A stretch of DNA of 17,953 nt from an uncultured Bartonella sp. (lineage in GTDB: Bacteria > Pseudomonadota > Alphaproteobacteria > Rhizobiales > Rhizobiaceae), in assembly GCA_943913205.1 (NCBI GenBank), contig CALTWN010000020.1:1-17953 (forward strand). Reading direction: 5' to 3'. The notes under the pieces are model-generated. The model was not told the origin of the DNA and made no database searches. It saw only the letters and a program-made list of their open reading frames with translations. The position numbers were made by a program, and so were the translations under genes. Shown in pieces: positions 6,668 to 15,661 of the stretch (its first letter is position 1; the number at the start of each line of letters is the position of its first letter).

Positions 6668-7831
6668 TTATAAATCTAAAACGAGCCGTTCTGGATCTTC
6701 CAAACATTCTTTTACACGTACAAGAAACGTTACAGCTTCTTTTCCATCTACAATACGATGATCATATGATAAAGCTAAATACATAATAGGTCTTATAACT
6801 ATTTCACCATCAACTGCTACAGGGCGATCTTTTACGGCATGTAATCCTAATATGCCAGATTGTGGCGCATTTAAAATAGGTGTAGACATTAAAGAGCCAT
6901 AAACTCCTCCATTAGTAATGGTAAAAGTACCGCCTTCCATATCAGAAACCGAAAGTTTACCATCGCGCGCTAACTTACCTAAACGCCCAATTTCTTTTTC
7001 AACTTCTGCTATGGTTAATTGTTCTGCATTACGTACAACAGGAACCACCAAACCTTTAGAAGTACCAACAGCTATACCTGCATTTACATAATTATGATAA
7101 ATTATAGAATCGCCATCTATTTTTGCATTTATAGCTGTTATTTCCTTTAAAGCATGGCACACAGCTTTAGTAAAAACACCCATAAAACCAAGCTTAACAC
7201 CATGTTTTTTTTCAAATAAATCTTTATATTTTTTGCGCATTTCTATTATAGCAGACATATCAACTTCATTAAAAGTTGTAAGCATGGCAGCAGTATTCTG
7301 CGCTTCTTTTAAACGCTTAGCTATTGTTTGCCTTAATTTTGTCATACGAACGCGCTCTATTTGCTGCTCTGCTACTTCAGTTTTTGTGGTAGAAGATATA
7401 GCGATTGCAGATAAAACATCACCCTTTAATATCTGGCCCCTTTTACCAGTTCCCTCTATATTATTTTCGCTTAAATTATTTTCTTCTATAAGTTTAGAAG
7501 CCGAGGGTGACGGGTCCATTTTCAAACTTACAGCAGGTGCAACAACTTCAGAAGTTTCTACACTCTTCGTAGGTACAGACAGGTTGCTAGCAGCTCCTTC
7601 TTTAATATAGCCCAGCAAAGCACCTATTGAAACCGAGTCGCCTTCTTTTGCTATTTGTTCAGATAGCTGCCCTGATACAGGAGAGGGAACCTCTATAGCA
7701 ACTTTGTCTGTTTCTAGCTCTAAAAGAGGCTCATCAACCAGTACATTATCACCTATTTCCTTAAACCATTTTCCTATAGTCGCCTCACTTACTGATTCGC
7801 CCAATGTCGGAACAACAATTTCTTTAACCAT
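6668..7831 (-). CDS. sucB: Dihydrolipoyllysine succinyltransferase (E2 of 2-oxoglutarate dehydrogenase)
   Basis: Core subunit of the 2-oxoglutarate dehydrogenase complex; transfers the succinyl group from lipoate to CoA. The 387-residue protein has one N-terminal lipoyl domain (1-76) with the modified lysine Lys43 in ELETDKVAIEVPSP, a linker, a peripheral subunit-binding domain (about 110-143, KRGQILKGDV) and the catalytic domain ending in SYDHRIVDG with His358 and Asp362. It is close to the usual length of about 400 residues, with short linkers. An AGGAAA ribosome-binding site precedes the ATG. It lies 30 bp after sucA and 19 bp before lpd, a classical TCA operon. Its identity as SucB rather than pyruvate-dehydrogenase E2 is supported by adjacency to sucA and the single lipoyl domain. 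Confidence 0.97.
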   Translation of the reverse strand: MVKEIVVPTLGESVSEATIGKWFKEIGDNVLVDEPLLELETDKVAIEVPSPVSGQLSEQIAKEGDSVSIGALLGYIKEGAASNLSVPTKSVETSEVVAPAVSLKMDPSPSASKLIEENNLSENNIEGTGKRGQILKGDVLSAIAISSTTKTEVAEQQIERVRMTKLRQTIAKRLKEAQNTAAMLTTFNEVDMSAIIEMRKKYKDLFEKKHGVKLGFMGVFTKAVCHALKEITAINAKIDGDSIIYHNYVNAGIAVGTSKGLVVPVVRNAEQLTIAEVEKEIGRLGKLARDGKLSVSDMEGGTFTITNGGVYGSLMSTPILNAPQSGILGLHAVKDRPVAVDGEIVIRPIMYLALSYDHRIVDGKEAVTFLVRVKECLEDPERLVLDL

Positions 7832-7861
7832 AATATTTTCCTATTTCATTAAATACATAAA

Positions 7862-10855
7862 TTAACCAAAAACATCATCTAAAAAACTATGTAATTGAGA
7901 TAAATGCTCGGACAAAAGACCTACAGCAGGTGAAGCTGCGGCTGAGCGACCTATATATTTTGCACGTTTATGTTTTGCGTTTATATAACCTAAAGTAGTT
8001 TCGAGTTGAGGCTCCATATAACTCCAAGCGCCCATATTTTGCGGCTCTTCTTGACACCAAATTATTTCTGCATCACTAAAACGAGAAAGCTCATTAACCA
8101 GCTCTTTTGCCGGATATGGATATAATTGCTCGACACGCAATAAATAAATATTATCTATACCGCGCTTTTCACGTTCTTCATATAGATCGTAGTAAACTTT
8201 ACCAGTACATAACACAACACGTTTAATCTGCGCATCTTTTTGTAATTTTATTACAGAAGATGATTTTTGCGCGTCATCTAATAAAATACGATTAAAACCG
8301 GTATTTATAGCCATATCTTGCAAAGCTGATTGCGCTCTTTTATGACGCAATAATGATTTAGGTGTCATCAAAATTAAAGGTTTTCTAAAATTACGCTTCA
8401 ACTGACGGCGCAAAATATGAAAATAATTGGCAGGTGTAGTACAATACGCTACCTGCATATTGTCTTCAGCACATAATTGTAAAAATCTTTCTAGCCTAGC
8501 CGAGGAGTGTTCTGGGCCCTGCCCTTCATAACCATGTGGCAATAAACAAACTAAACCAGACATACGCAACCATTTCGTTTCAGCCGAAGAAATAAATTGA
8601 TCAAAAACTACTTGAGCTCCATTCGCAAAATCACCAAATTGAGCTTCCCATAAAACCAAACCATTTGGTTGAACTAAACTATAGCCATATTCATAACCAA
8701 GCACACCCTCTTCAGATAGTAAGGAGTTTATGGGCTCATAATAAACTTTTTGATCGCTTATAAGGTTATTTAAAGCTATATATTTTTCTTTTGTTTCTTG
8801 ATCATAAACCACCGAATGGCGCTGAGAAAACGTTCCTCTTTCAACATCTTCACCTGAAAAGCGAATAGGATGGTTCTCCAACAATAAAGAGCCAAAAGCC
8901 AAAGCTTCAGCCATAGCCCAGTCAATATTTTGTTCTGTTTCTAACATTTTAGCTCGGCTATCTAAAAAACGCTGTATTGTTTTATGTAAAGCAAAATTAT
9001 CTGGTATAGAAACAAGTTTTTCACCTATTTTCTTTAATATATTTAGTTCTACACCAGTTTTTACAACTGTACTTAAACCTAGCTCTCTATCGGCAAATTG
9101 AAGGGCTTTTAAGCCTCGCCAATTCCCCTGCAACCAATCTGCTTCTGGCTCAAAGTCATCGGCTGCTACAAATTCTACTTCTAAATATTCACGCCAATTA
9201 GCTTTTGCTTTATCAACATATTCTTTATCTATAATTTTTGAATTTATAAGCTTTTCGCTATATATCTGTGTAATTTTGTTATGCGACTTAATGGCTTTAT
9301 ACATTATTGGCTGTGTAAAGAATGGTTCATCGCCCTCATTATGGCCCAAACGTCGATAACAATACATATCTACAATAACAGGTTTCTTAAATTTCTGCCT
9401 ATAAGCAAAAGATAAAGATAAAGCGAAAATAACTGCTTCGGTATCATCACCATTAACGTGTAATATTGGAGATTCAAGCATTTTTGCAACATCTGATGCA
9501 TATACTGTTGAACGCGAGCATTCTGGATCAGTAGTAAAGCCAATTTGGTTATTTATTATAATGTGTAAAGAACCGCCTACGGTATAGCCTTTAAGACCTG
9601 AAGCAGCTAATATTTCTTGCACTATTCCTTGTCCAGCAAAAGCAGCATCACCATGTAATAATACCGGCAAAACCGCAAGGCGCTTCGACACCATAACGTC
9701 ACTTACATTACTTTCGCCTTCTTGAGCAATAAGATTATCTTGCTTCGCCCTAGATTTACCTAAAACTACAGGGTCTACAATTTCTAAATGTGAAGGATTA
9801 GGTAAAAGAGATACATGTAATTTCTTGCCTTCATAATTATAATCTTTTGAGGCACCTAGATGATATTTTACATCGCCAGATCCAGCAATATTACTAGGTT
9901 TATAAGATCCGCCTTTAAACTCATGAAATAACGCTCTTTGCTCTTTGCCTAAAATATTAGTTAGGACATTCAGCCTACCCCGATGCGCCATACCTATGAC
10001 AACTTCTTTAACGTCTTGCTCGCTAGCTATTTTCAATAATTCGCTTAAAGCTGGTATTAAAGACTCGCCACCATCTAAACCAAAACGTTTAGCCCCTTTA
10101 TATTTAGCGTCTAAAAATTGCTCAAACCCTTCTGCTTCAACCAATTTTGCAAAAATTTCTTTTTGCCGTTCAGGTTTAAACTCAACAGATCTATTAAAAT
10201 TTTCAAATCTTTCTTTAAACCAATTGCGTTGCTCCGGATCAGAAATATGCATAAATTCTGCCCCGATTGTTGAGCAATATTTCTGGTTTAAAAGGTAAAG
10301 AATTTGCTCTAATGTTGCTTTTTCTAAACCCAAAGCCCCATCAATAAAAATTTCTTTTTGTAAGTCTTGATCACTTAAACCAAAATTTTCTAATTCTAAT
10401 TGACGGTAACATCCACGATTATTCTTTAAACCTAAAGGGTCAATATCAGCCTTTAAATGCCCATAACACATATACGCATCAATAAGCTTTAGCGTTTTTA
10501 AAGATAATTGCGTAGCTCTATAGGTTTCTAAACCTTCATTCGAACTATTGGTGTTTTGTTGAATTTTCTTTTCCAGCAAATTTTCTACAGAAGACCAATC
10601 ACCATCTAAAGCAGCTATCATAGTGCTACTGGGTGTAATAGGCCAATTTTCTTTTTGCCATGATGCGCCTTGGGCATTTTTTAGCACTATATCTTTATCT
10701 TCATGAAGAGAGTCAAAATAATCACGCCATTGCTTATCTATAGCTGAAAGATCATTTTCATACTGAGCATAAAGCTTCTCAATATAGTGTGCACTGGCAC
10801 CATATAAAAAACTATTTTGTTCTATCTGGCTATCTGTGTTTTTTTGTTCTTTCAT
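7862..10855 (-). CDS. sucA: 2-oxoglutarate dehydrogenase E1 component
   Basis: Thiamine-diphosphate enzyme that decarboxylates 2-oxoglutarate and succinylates the lipoyl group on SucB. The 997-residue length is typical of Rhizobiales E1o. Visible landmarks are the N-terminal helical FLYGASAHYIEKLYAQY segment (16-32), which in this family contacts E2/E3, FGLDGGES (258-265), GMAHRGRLNVL (288-298), the diphosphate/magnesium motif beginning HGDAAFAGQG (401-410) and closing near NNQIGFTT (435-442), and the C-terminal QEEPQNMGAW. An AGGA Shine-Dalgarno precedes the ATG. It lies only 24 bp after mdh, where sucC and sucD would be expected in related genomes. Confidence 0.98.
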   Translation of the reverse strand: MKEQKNTDSQIEQNSFLYGASAHYIEKLYAQYENDLSAIDKQWRDYFDSLHEDKDIVLKNAQGASWQKENWPITPSSTMIAALDGDWSSVENLLEKKIQQNTNSSNEGLETYRATQLSLKTLKLIDAYMCYGHLKADIDPLGLKNNRGCYRQLELENFGLSDQDLQKEIFIDGALGLEKATLEQILYLLNQKYCSTIGAEFMHISDPEQRNWFKERFENFNRSVEFKPERQKEIFAKLVEAEGFEQFLDAKYKGAKRFGLDGGESLIPALSELLKIASEQDVKEVVIGMAHRGRLNVLTNILGKEQRALFHEFKGGSYKPSNIAGSGDVKYHLGASKDYNYEGKKLHVSLLPNPSHLEIVDPVVLGKSRAKQDNLIAQEGESNVSDVMVSKRLAVLPVLLHGDAAFAGQGIVQEILAASGLKGYTVGGSLHIIINNQIGFTTDPECSRSTVYASDVAKMLESPILHVNGDDTEAVIFALSLSFAYRQKFKKPVIVDMYCYRRLGHNEGDEPFFTQPIMYKAIKSHNKITQIYSEKLINSKIIDKEYVDKAKANWREYLEVEFVAADDFEPEADWLQGNWRGLKALQFADRELGLSTVVKTGVELNILKKIGEKLVSIPDNFALHKTIQRFLDSRAKMLETEQNIDWAMAEALAFGSLLLENHPIRFSGEDVERGTFSQRHSVVYDQETKEKYIALNNLISDQKVYYEPINSLLSEEGVLGYEYGYSLVQPNGLVLWEAQFGDFANGAQVVFDQFISSAETKWLRMSGLVCLLPHGYEGQGPEHSSARLERFLQLCAEDNMQVAYCTTPANYFHILRRQLKRNFRKPLILMTPKSLLRHKRAQSALQDMAINTGFNRILLDDAQKSSSVIKLQKDAQIKRVVLCTGKVYYDLYEEREKRGIDNIYLLRVEQLYPYPAKELVNELSRFSDAEIIWCQEEPQNMGAWSYMEPQLETTLGYINAKHKRAKYIGRSAAASPAVGLLSEHLSQLHSFLDDVFG

Positions 10856-10879
10856 TTTTGTCCTACAAAACTACAATAT

Positions 10880-11842
10880 TTATTTTAAGCTAGACGAGAG
10901 TTCTTTACAACTATCACATAGAGACCGTACTGCATTCACAGATTTTTCAAAAGCCGCTTTTTCATCTGCATTAAGCTCAATTTCAATAATTCGCTCTACT
11001 CCGTTTTTACCTATTACAACAGGAACACCTACATACATATCTTTTTCACCATATTCGCCAGATAGATAGGCAGCCACTGGTAAAATTCTTTTTCTATCAT
11101 ATAAATATGCTTCTGCCATAGCTATAGCTGATGCCGCAGGGGCATAATAAGCCGAACCTGTTTTTAATAAATTTACTATTTCAGCGCCGCCAGAACGAGT
11201 TCTTTGAATAATTCCGTCTAATTTATCCTGCGTTATCCAGCCCATTTTTACTAAATCTGGTAAAGGAATTCCAGCAACTGTTGAATAACGCGCCAAAGGC
11301 ACCATTGTATCCCCGTGCCCCCCTAGAACAAACGCTGTAATATCTTCAATAGAAACTTTTAGCTCTTCAGCTAAAAAATAGCGAAAACGTGAAGAATCTA
11401 GCACACCTGCCATACCAACTATTTTATTTGGAGATACACCAGAAAATTGTTGTAGTGCCCACACCATAACATCTAATGGATTAGTTATACAAACAACAAA
11501 AGCGTCTTTGGCATGTTTTTTTATTCCCTCACCAACTTGTTGCATAACTTTTAAATTAATATCTAAAAGATCGTCGCGACTCATACCAGGTTTACGCGGC
11601 ACACCAGCGGTTACTATAACCACATCTGCACCCTCGATAGCGCTATAGTCATCTGTTCCAGTAAAATTTATATCAAAGCCATCAACAGCCGATGATTCGG
11701 CTATATCCAAACCCTTACCTTTAGCTATTCCCTCATTTATATCGAATAATACTACATCGCCTAAAGATTTCAATCCTATTAGATGTGCTAATGTTCCGCC
11801 TATCATACCGGAGCCTATTAAAGCAATCTTATTACGTCCCAT
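10880..11842 (-). CDS. mdh: Malate dehydrogenase
   Basis: NAD-dependent oxidation of malate to oxaloacetate in the TCA cycle. The 320-residue protein belongs to the LDH-like MDH group found in alphaproteobacteria: Rossmann motif IGSGMIGG (9-16), Asp34 for NAD selectivity, substrate loop VPRKPGMSRDD (81-91) whose arginine favours a dicarboxylate, ITNPLDVMVW (119-128) and the catalytic His176 in GGHGDTM. A strong AGGGGGA ribosome-binding site lies upstream. It is the first gene of the mdh-sucA-sucB-lpd operon and follows a 371-bp non-coding gap with a candidate promoter. In Rhizobiales it normally lies next to zapE; here an accessory cluster separates them. Confidence 0.98.
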   Translation of the reverse strand: MGRNKIALIGSGMIGGTLAHLIGLKSLGDVVLFDINEGIAKGKGLDIAESSAVDGFDINFTGTDDYSAIEGADVVIVTAGVPRKPGMSRDDLLDINLKVMQQVGEGIKKHAKDAFVVCITNPLDVMVWALQQFSGVSPNKIVGMAGVLDSSRFRYFLAEELKVSIEDITAFVLGGHGDTMVPLARYSTVAGIPLPDLVKMGWITQDKLDGIIQRTRSGGAEIVNLLKTGSAYYAPAASAIAMAEAYLYDRKRILPVAAYLSGEYGEKDMYVGVPVVIGKNGVERIIEIELNADEKAAFEKSVNAVRSLCDSCKELSSSLK

Positions 11843-11900
11843 TTGTGTCCCCCTTATAGTAATTTCTTTAATATTATGATATTTTTATTTACAATACAAT

Positions 11901-11929
11901 AGTATAAAAACCATGATGTATCAGTACAA
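11901..11929 (-). promoter_or_regulatory. Candidate sigma70-type promoter of the mdh-sucA-sucB-lpd operon
   Basis: On the minus strand TTGTAC (11929-11924) and TATACT (11906-11901, one mismatch to TATAAT) are 17 bases apart. Transcription would begin near 11894, leaving a leader of about 50 nt before the mdh ATG. The -10 is good and the -35 only half matches, so an activator may be involved. Confidence 0.45.
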
Positions 11930-12035
11930 AACACGTTTTAATTACCAAGGTGAGATGCCAATAAAAGTACCAACAACATAGCTTTTATATGATAAAGTAT
12001 AGTGTTTAACAAAAAACAGCTTATTTACCTCTACC

Positions 12036-12056
12036 AAAAAGACACAAAGATTTGTG
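12036..12056 (-). terminator. Weak intrinsic terminator candidate after the accessory cluster
   Basis: On the minus strand CACAAATCTTTGTG forms a 5-6 bp AT-rich hairpin (12056-12043) followed by TCTTTTT (12042-12036). It lies about 157 bases beyond the MFS stop codon. The stem is short and weak, so some read-through into mdh is possible. Confidence 0.25.
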
Positions 12057-12213
12057 ACAGTCGCCACTGAAACTGCAAAGTATTTAGTACTATCCACTGT
12101 AAGTTGTTTTATGTATTATCGCGTTAAAATTGAATAGCTATAAAAAGAAAAAAGAGTTTTTGCAAATTTCTATATTATCGTATGATGGAGCGCAACTACT
12201 ACAATGTGAAGTT

Positions 12214-13392
12214 TTATCTGATAGTTCCGCCTAATTTAATTTTAGGTATTATGATAAAAAGAAACGATATAAGTGCGGAACATAGGGATAAAATTTCCCA
12301 TATATTAAGTCTGAAAATTTCTAAAGGATACAACAATGTTCCTACATAACTGCCGCTCAATCCACCAAAGGCACCGGCTAAACTCATAATTCCAAATGAT
12401 GTCGCCACCATATTTTTATTCACATTAGTTGCATCATAATCAAGCCGTATCTGTAAAATTATTTGTGCAAATGAAAAAACAATCACAGCAACAAAAATCA
12501 TTATGTAAGTATCTTTCACAAAACTTATTAATAAGAAACTTAATGCAAAAAGAATAAAAGTTAATGATGTAATTTTTTTAAATGATATAGAACACGCCCA
12601 TCTAGAAATTGAAGATTGAAAAAATATAACTATTAAAGCATTACAAATAAAAATATAGCTAACTATTTGGTTGCTAAATTTAGCACTACTAAACATGGGA
12701 ATAGTTACTTCTATTTGCATATAGAAGGCCATAAACAAAAACATAATTAAAGCAATAGAGATCATCAATCTGTTAGTTATCAAAATGTGGAAGTCTTTAG
12801 CTCGAATTTGACCTGCTTCTACCCCTTCTTCATTAGCATCGAGCCTAAGATTTAAAAGCGTTAATACTAAAAAGACTATCGCAACTAAAATAAAAAGCAC
12901 CAATGGAGAGAGCGTGAAAACTGACATACCTATGATAGGTCCTATTGCCACCCCTATGTTAGAAAATATCACACGGATTGATAAAATATTGATTTTATCT
13001 TTATGCGACGCAATTTTTACGAGATATGACTTCGCAGCAGGCAGGTAAATACTGCTACCAAGTCCAATCATTGAACACGATATCAAAAGAAGATAAAAGC
13101 TGTTTACATATCCGACAAGCAAGTAGCCAGGGATCCTTATGGTCAGGCCCAGCAACATCGTTCCCTTAGCGTGTAAATAATCAGCCATAATCCCACCTAA
13201 GAAAGAACCTGCACGCTGACACCAGAATGCCACACCGATTATCAAACCAACTTGAGTTGTAGTAATCGTTTCTAAATGGTTAAGATAAATGGCCAAAAAC
13301 GGTATAACCATAAATATACCAATATTGCTTAACAAAGATGTGATTAGAATAAGTTTAACATTACTACTAAAGCTGTTGAATCTTATACTCAT
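12214..13392 (-). CDS. MFS transporter, probable exporter of the cluster product
   Basis: A 392-residue integral membrane protein with about twelve hydrophobic segments in two six-helix halves joined by a charged loop near residues 183-205 (DANEEGVEAGQIRAKD). The first inter-helix loop carries a GGIMADYLHAKG-like version of the MFS motif A (about residues 66-77), and a GLGSSIYLPAAKSYL segment near 110 is typical of drug/metabolite antiporters. The substrate cannot be read from sequence. It starts 4 bp after the ATP-grasp gene with only a weak GGAA site inside that gene's end, so it is probably translationally coupled and exports the product of the ATP-grasp/PLP pair. Uptake rather than export is not excluded. 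It is the last gene of the cluster. Confidence 0.85.
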   Translation of the reverse strand: MSIRFNSFSSNVKLILITSLLSNIGIFMVIPFLAIYLNHLETITTTQVGLIIGVAFWCQRAGSFLGGIMADYLHAKGTMLLGLTIRIPGYLLVGYVNSFYLLLISCSMIGLGSSIYLPAAKSYLVKIASHKDKINILSIRVIFSNIGVAIGPIIGMSVFTLSPLVLFILVAIVFLVLTLLNLRLDANEEGVEAGQIRAKDFHILITNRLMISIALIMFLFMAFYMQIEVTIPMFSSAKFSNQIVSYIFICNALIVIFFQSSISRWACSISFKKITSLTFILFALSFLLISFVKDTYIMIFVAVIVFSFAQIILQIRLDYDATNVNKNMVATSFGIMSLAGAFGGLSGSYVGTLLYPLEIFRLNIWEILSLCSALISFLFIIIPKIKLGGTIR

Positions 13393-13396
13393 AATT

Positions 13397-14590
13397 TCAT
13401 TCCATTAATACCGAAACTTTATTCGCTTCAGAGAATGCATTTAGTAGTGCTATTTCACTATTCTGTGCCGTGGTTAATAATATACCTACGCATGCTGACT
13501 GATCAGTTAAACACACTATTTCTTTTCCAGGCAACGCACAGGGGTAAACAAAAGTTCTATTTTTATTTATGTAATTATCGTCAATTTTACAGAAAATTCC
13601 TGGTTTACTAGCATATATAACAACTTGCCCTATATAGGTTAGAGGGGTTAATGACATGTCTAATAATGACGGTCTGATTCCCATTCCCATTTCAATAAAA
13701 GCTTTATATATGTTATAATTATACGCCAGGCAAAGCGCTTCACCGATTTGTATTCCACCAAGCCTAGGATTAACTTCCACAACCTCGAAACCATTGGGTG
13801 TGACAATGAATTCAGTATGAGCAAAGCCATCTGTATAGGATATAACGGAAAGCACCTGTTCTATCCAATCCTCCACACCAGCCAACTCATTCTTATTTGT
13901 ACTTAAAGGTAAAGAAATAGCTTTTTCCATAAAAAGAGGCATATCAGATAATACTCGACTTGAAACAGCTATCACCTTCGTCTCACCTCTAAAACTGATA
14001 GTTTCTATGCTATACAATGTCCCGGGAAAGTAGGTTTCAACTAGCAGCTTATTAAGAATATTACTTTCTTTTACTGAAGAAATAATGTTATAAGCCTCAA
14101 TATAATTCTCTGCCAACCAAACATTTTTTGAACCTGTACCACGTGGATCTTTAATAATGACAGGAAAATCTATGTTTTCAGGAAGCTTAGCTGAAAAATG
14201 ATCAATTTCGGTATAAAATCCAGAGGTTAAATTATTTTCTTTAAGTGTTTTACGAAGTAAAGATTTATTTCTGCATATTGAAGTAGATAAAGGGTTTTGT
14301 CCTTTCAAACCAAGTAGAGATGATATTTCCTGAACAGAGAGGGTCCAAGTATCAGTAAGATTAATAATTCCTGAAAAATTTTCAAGTTTTTGGCAGTAAT
14401 CAATTATATTTTCATTTTTAAATGTATCAATTTCAACTATAACTAAATTTTCGCTACAAATATTTAATAATTCATAAAAGTAAATAGTTTTATTATGGGT
14501 GAGGAGATGCAATGTAACATTTAGATCTTCTGCCGCCTTTACAAGTTTTCCTAGGCCGAAAGTCAGCGCTTCAACTAATACGAAATTCAT
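13397..14590 (-). CDS. ATP-grasp carboxylate-amine ligase
   Basis: A 397-residue ATP-grasp protein. Members activate a carboxylate as acyl phosphate and join it to an amine, often making dipeptides (BacD and DdaF are examples). Seen here: a divergent N-terminal domain (1-100), the ATP-binding FPVIIKDPRGTGSKNV (142-157), the EYF-like hinge LLVETYFPG (182-190), and the catalytic metal-binding block GFEVVEVNPRLGG (267-279) with Glu and Asn in EVNPR. Substrates are unknown. The start at 14590 is chosen because GGGG lies 7 bases upstream; an in-frame ATG at 14602 would add four residues but has no ribosome-binding site. It follows the PLP enzyme closely and precedes the MFS gene by 4 bp. The family is certain, the reaction is not. 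Confidence 0.85.
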   Translation of the reverse strand: MNFVLVEALTFGLGKLVKAAEDLNVTLHLLTHNKTIYFYELLNICSENLVIVEIDTFKNENIIDYCQKLENFSGIINLTDTWTLSVQEISSLLGLKGQNPLSTSICRNKSLLRKTLKENNLTSGFYTEIDHFSAKLPENIDFPVIIKDPRGTGSKNVWLAENYIEAYNIISSVKESNILNKLLVETYFPGTLYSIETISFRGETKVIAVSSRVLSDMPLFMEKAISLPLSTNKNELAGVEDWIEQVLSVISYTDGFAHTEFIVTPNGFEVVEVNPRLGGIQIGEALCLAYNYNIYKAFIEMGMGIRPSLLDMSLTPLTYIGQVVIYASKPGIFCKIDDNYINKNRTFVYPCALPGKEIVCLTDQSACVGILLTTAQNSEIALLNAFSEANKVSVLME

Positions 14591-14606
14591 TGTTAACCCC
14601 ATTGAT

Positions 14607-15626
14607 TTATTTAGATAAAAAAGTGTTTAAATGATCTTTATGGTTTCTATTCCATCGGTAACGTGACCATGGTAAGGAAAGTTCGCTAGAGTTACTTATT
14701 ATTTTCGGCTGTAATAAATCAATTGATTTTGCTTCGGCGTATCTTGAAAAAACAGTGTTTACATAACGATGTCCGCTATCTGGCGCTATAATGAGGCAAG
14801 CTATATCAGGAAATAAGCGGGCTTCGCGTTTTCCAACACAATAACTAGCGCCGCTAGATAATCCAGCAAATATTGCATGTTTTTTCATTAATTCGATAGT
14901 GCCACTGAGGCAGCTATCAAATGAAAGCCAATCAATTGAGTCATAATTTTCATATTTAACATTTCGAAAATCTATGGCACTACCTATTCCAGCAATAATT
15001 ATTTCGGCATCATCAACTTCATGTGCTCCAAAAGTTACGCTACCAAAAGGTTGAATACCACACATATTCACGGCAACACCTTTTTTTCTTAGAAAGGTTC
15101 CAACCGCTCCCGTAGAACATCCTGAGCCCACTCCACCAACTACAGTAAGCTCCTTACAACCAATTTCGTTAATTATAAGATCTGTAAACTCTTCATAACC
15201 TCCATAATGGATATCATCATGATATTGCTGCATCCAGTAATAATTAGGATTTTCTCGAATTATTTTATTTACCTTTTCAACTCGATAATTTTGATCATGT
15301 TTGAGATCGCCCGCGGATGGTACTCCCTCAACATATGCCCCAAGAAGCTCAAGTTGAATCTTCATAGAAAAATCAACAGATTTTGAGGCAATTATATGAC
15401 ATTTCAAACCATATTTATGGCAGGCCAAAGCCAAAGCATAAGCATATACCCCACTTGAACTATCGATAAGGATTGTATTAAGGTCTATCTTACCTTTTTT
15501 AAGAAGTGTTCCGACGGCATAAAGTGTTGAGTAAATTTTCATTGATTCAAAACGTGCAATATATAAATTTTTTGTCAACTTTATAATGTCTGGCTTCTTC
15601 AAAGCTTCTGCTATGTGGCTATACAT
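14607..15626 (-). CDS. Divergent cysteine-synthase-fold PLP enzyme
   Basis: A 339-residue fold-type II PLP enzyme related to cysteine synthase, SbnA and VioB, which replace the beta-substituent of O-phosphoserine or O-acetylserine. The PLP lysine is Lys30 in FESMKIYS. The cofactor loop that usually reads SGN is SSSGV (56-60), so the canonical Asn is lost. The phosphate-binding loop is GVGSGCSTG (165-173). GLSSGAS (255-261) and PDSGHRY (282-288) match the C-terminal family motifs. It is clearly not a housekeeping CysK. A GGAGAA Shine-Dalgarno precedes the ATG. It stands between a decayed amino-acid kinase gene and an ATP-grasp ligase, which suggests synthesis of an unusual beta-substituted amino acid such as a diaminopropionate derivative. 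The function is inferred; the fold is secure. Confidence 0.82.
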   Translation of the reverse strand: MYSHIAEALKKPDIIKLTKNLYIARFESMKIYSTLYAVGTLLKKGKIDLNTILIDSSSGVYAYALALACHKYGLKCHIIASKSVDFSMKIQLELLGAYVEGVPSAGDLKHDQNYRVEKVNKIIRENPNYYWMQQYHDDIHYGGYEEFTDLIINEIGCKELTVVGGVGSGCSTGAVGTFLRKKGVAVNMCGIQPFGSVTFGAHEVDDAEIIIAGIGSAIDFRNVKYENYDSIDWLSFDSCLSGTIELMKKHAIFAGLSSGASYCVGKREARLFPDIACLIIAPDSGHRYVNTVFSRYAEAKSIDLLQPKIISNSSELSLPWSRYRWNRNHKDHLNTFLSK

Positions 15627-15661
15627 TAAAATATTTCTCCATAGTAAGGCTCTAACCCTTG

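Larger units (their letters stand above)
11843..12213. other. 371-bp non-coding region between the MFS gene and mdh
   Basis: No convincing gene is seen on either strand. It holds the candidate mdh promoter (11901-11929), a weak hairpin with a T run that could end the upstream cluster (12036-12056), and AT-rich filler. A 13-codon leucine-rich reading frame on the minus strand starting at 11979 has no ribosome-binding site. Two direct CCACTG copies about 30 bp apart are not obviously meaningful. Confidence 0.6.

Noticed and set aside
7233..7610. A 125-codon plus-strand frame across sucB, and similar frames opposite sucA, lpd, zapE, aroK and aroB.
   Set aside because: Each lies antisense to a securely identified gene, with no ribosome-binding site or recognisable domain.
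11938..11979. A 13-codon leucine-rich minus-strand peptide upstream of mdh as a possible attenuation leader.
   Set aside because: There is no Shine-Dalgarno, no linked terminator/antiterminator pair, and it lies upstream of the predicted transcription start.
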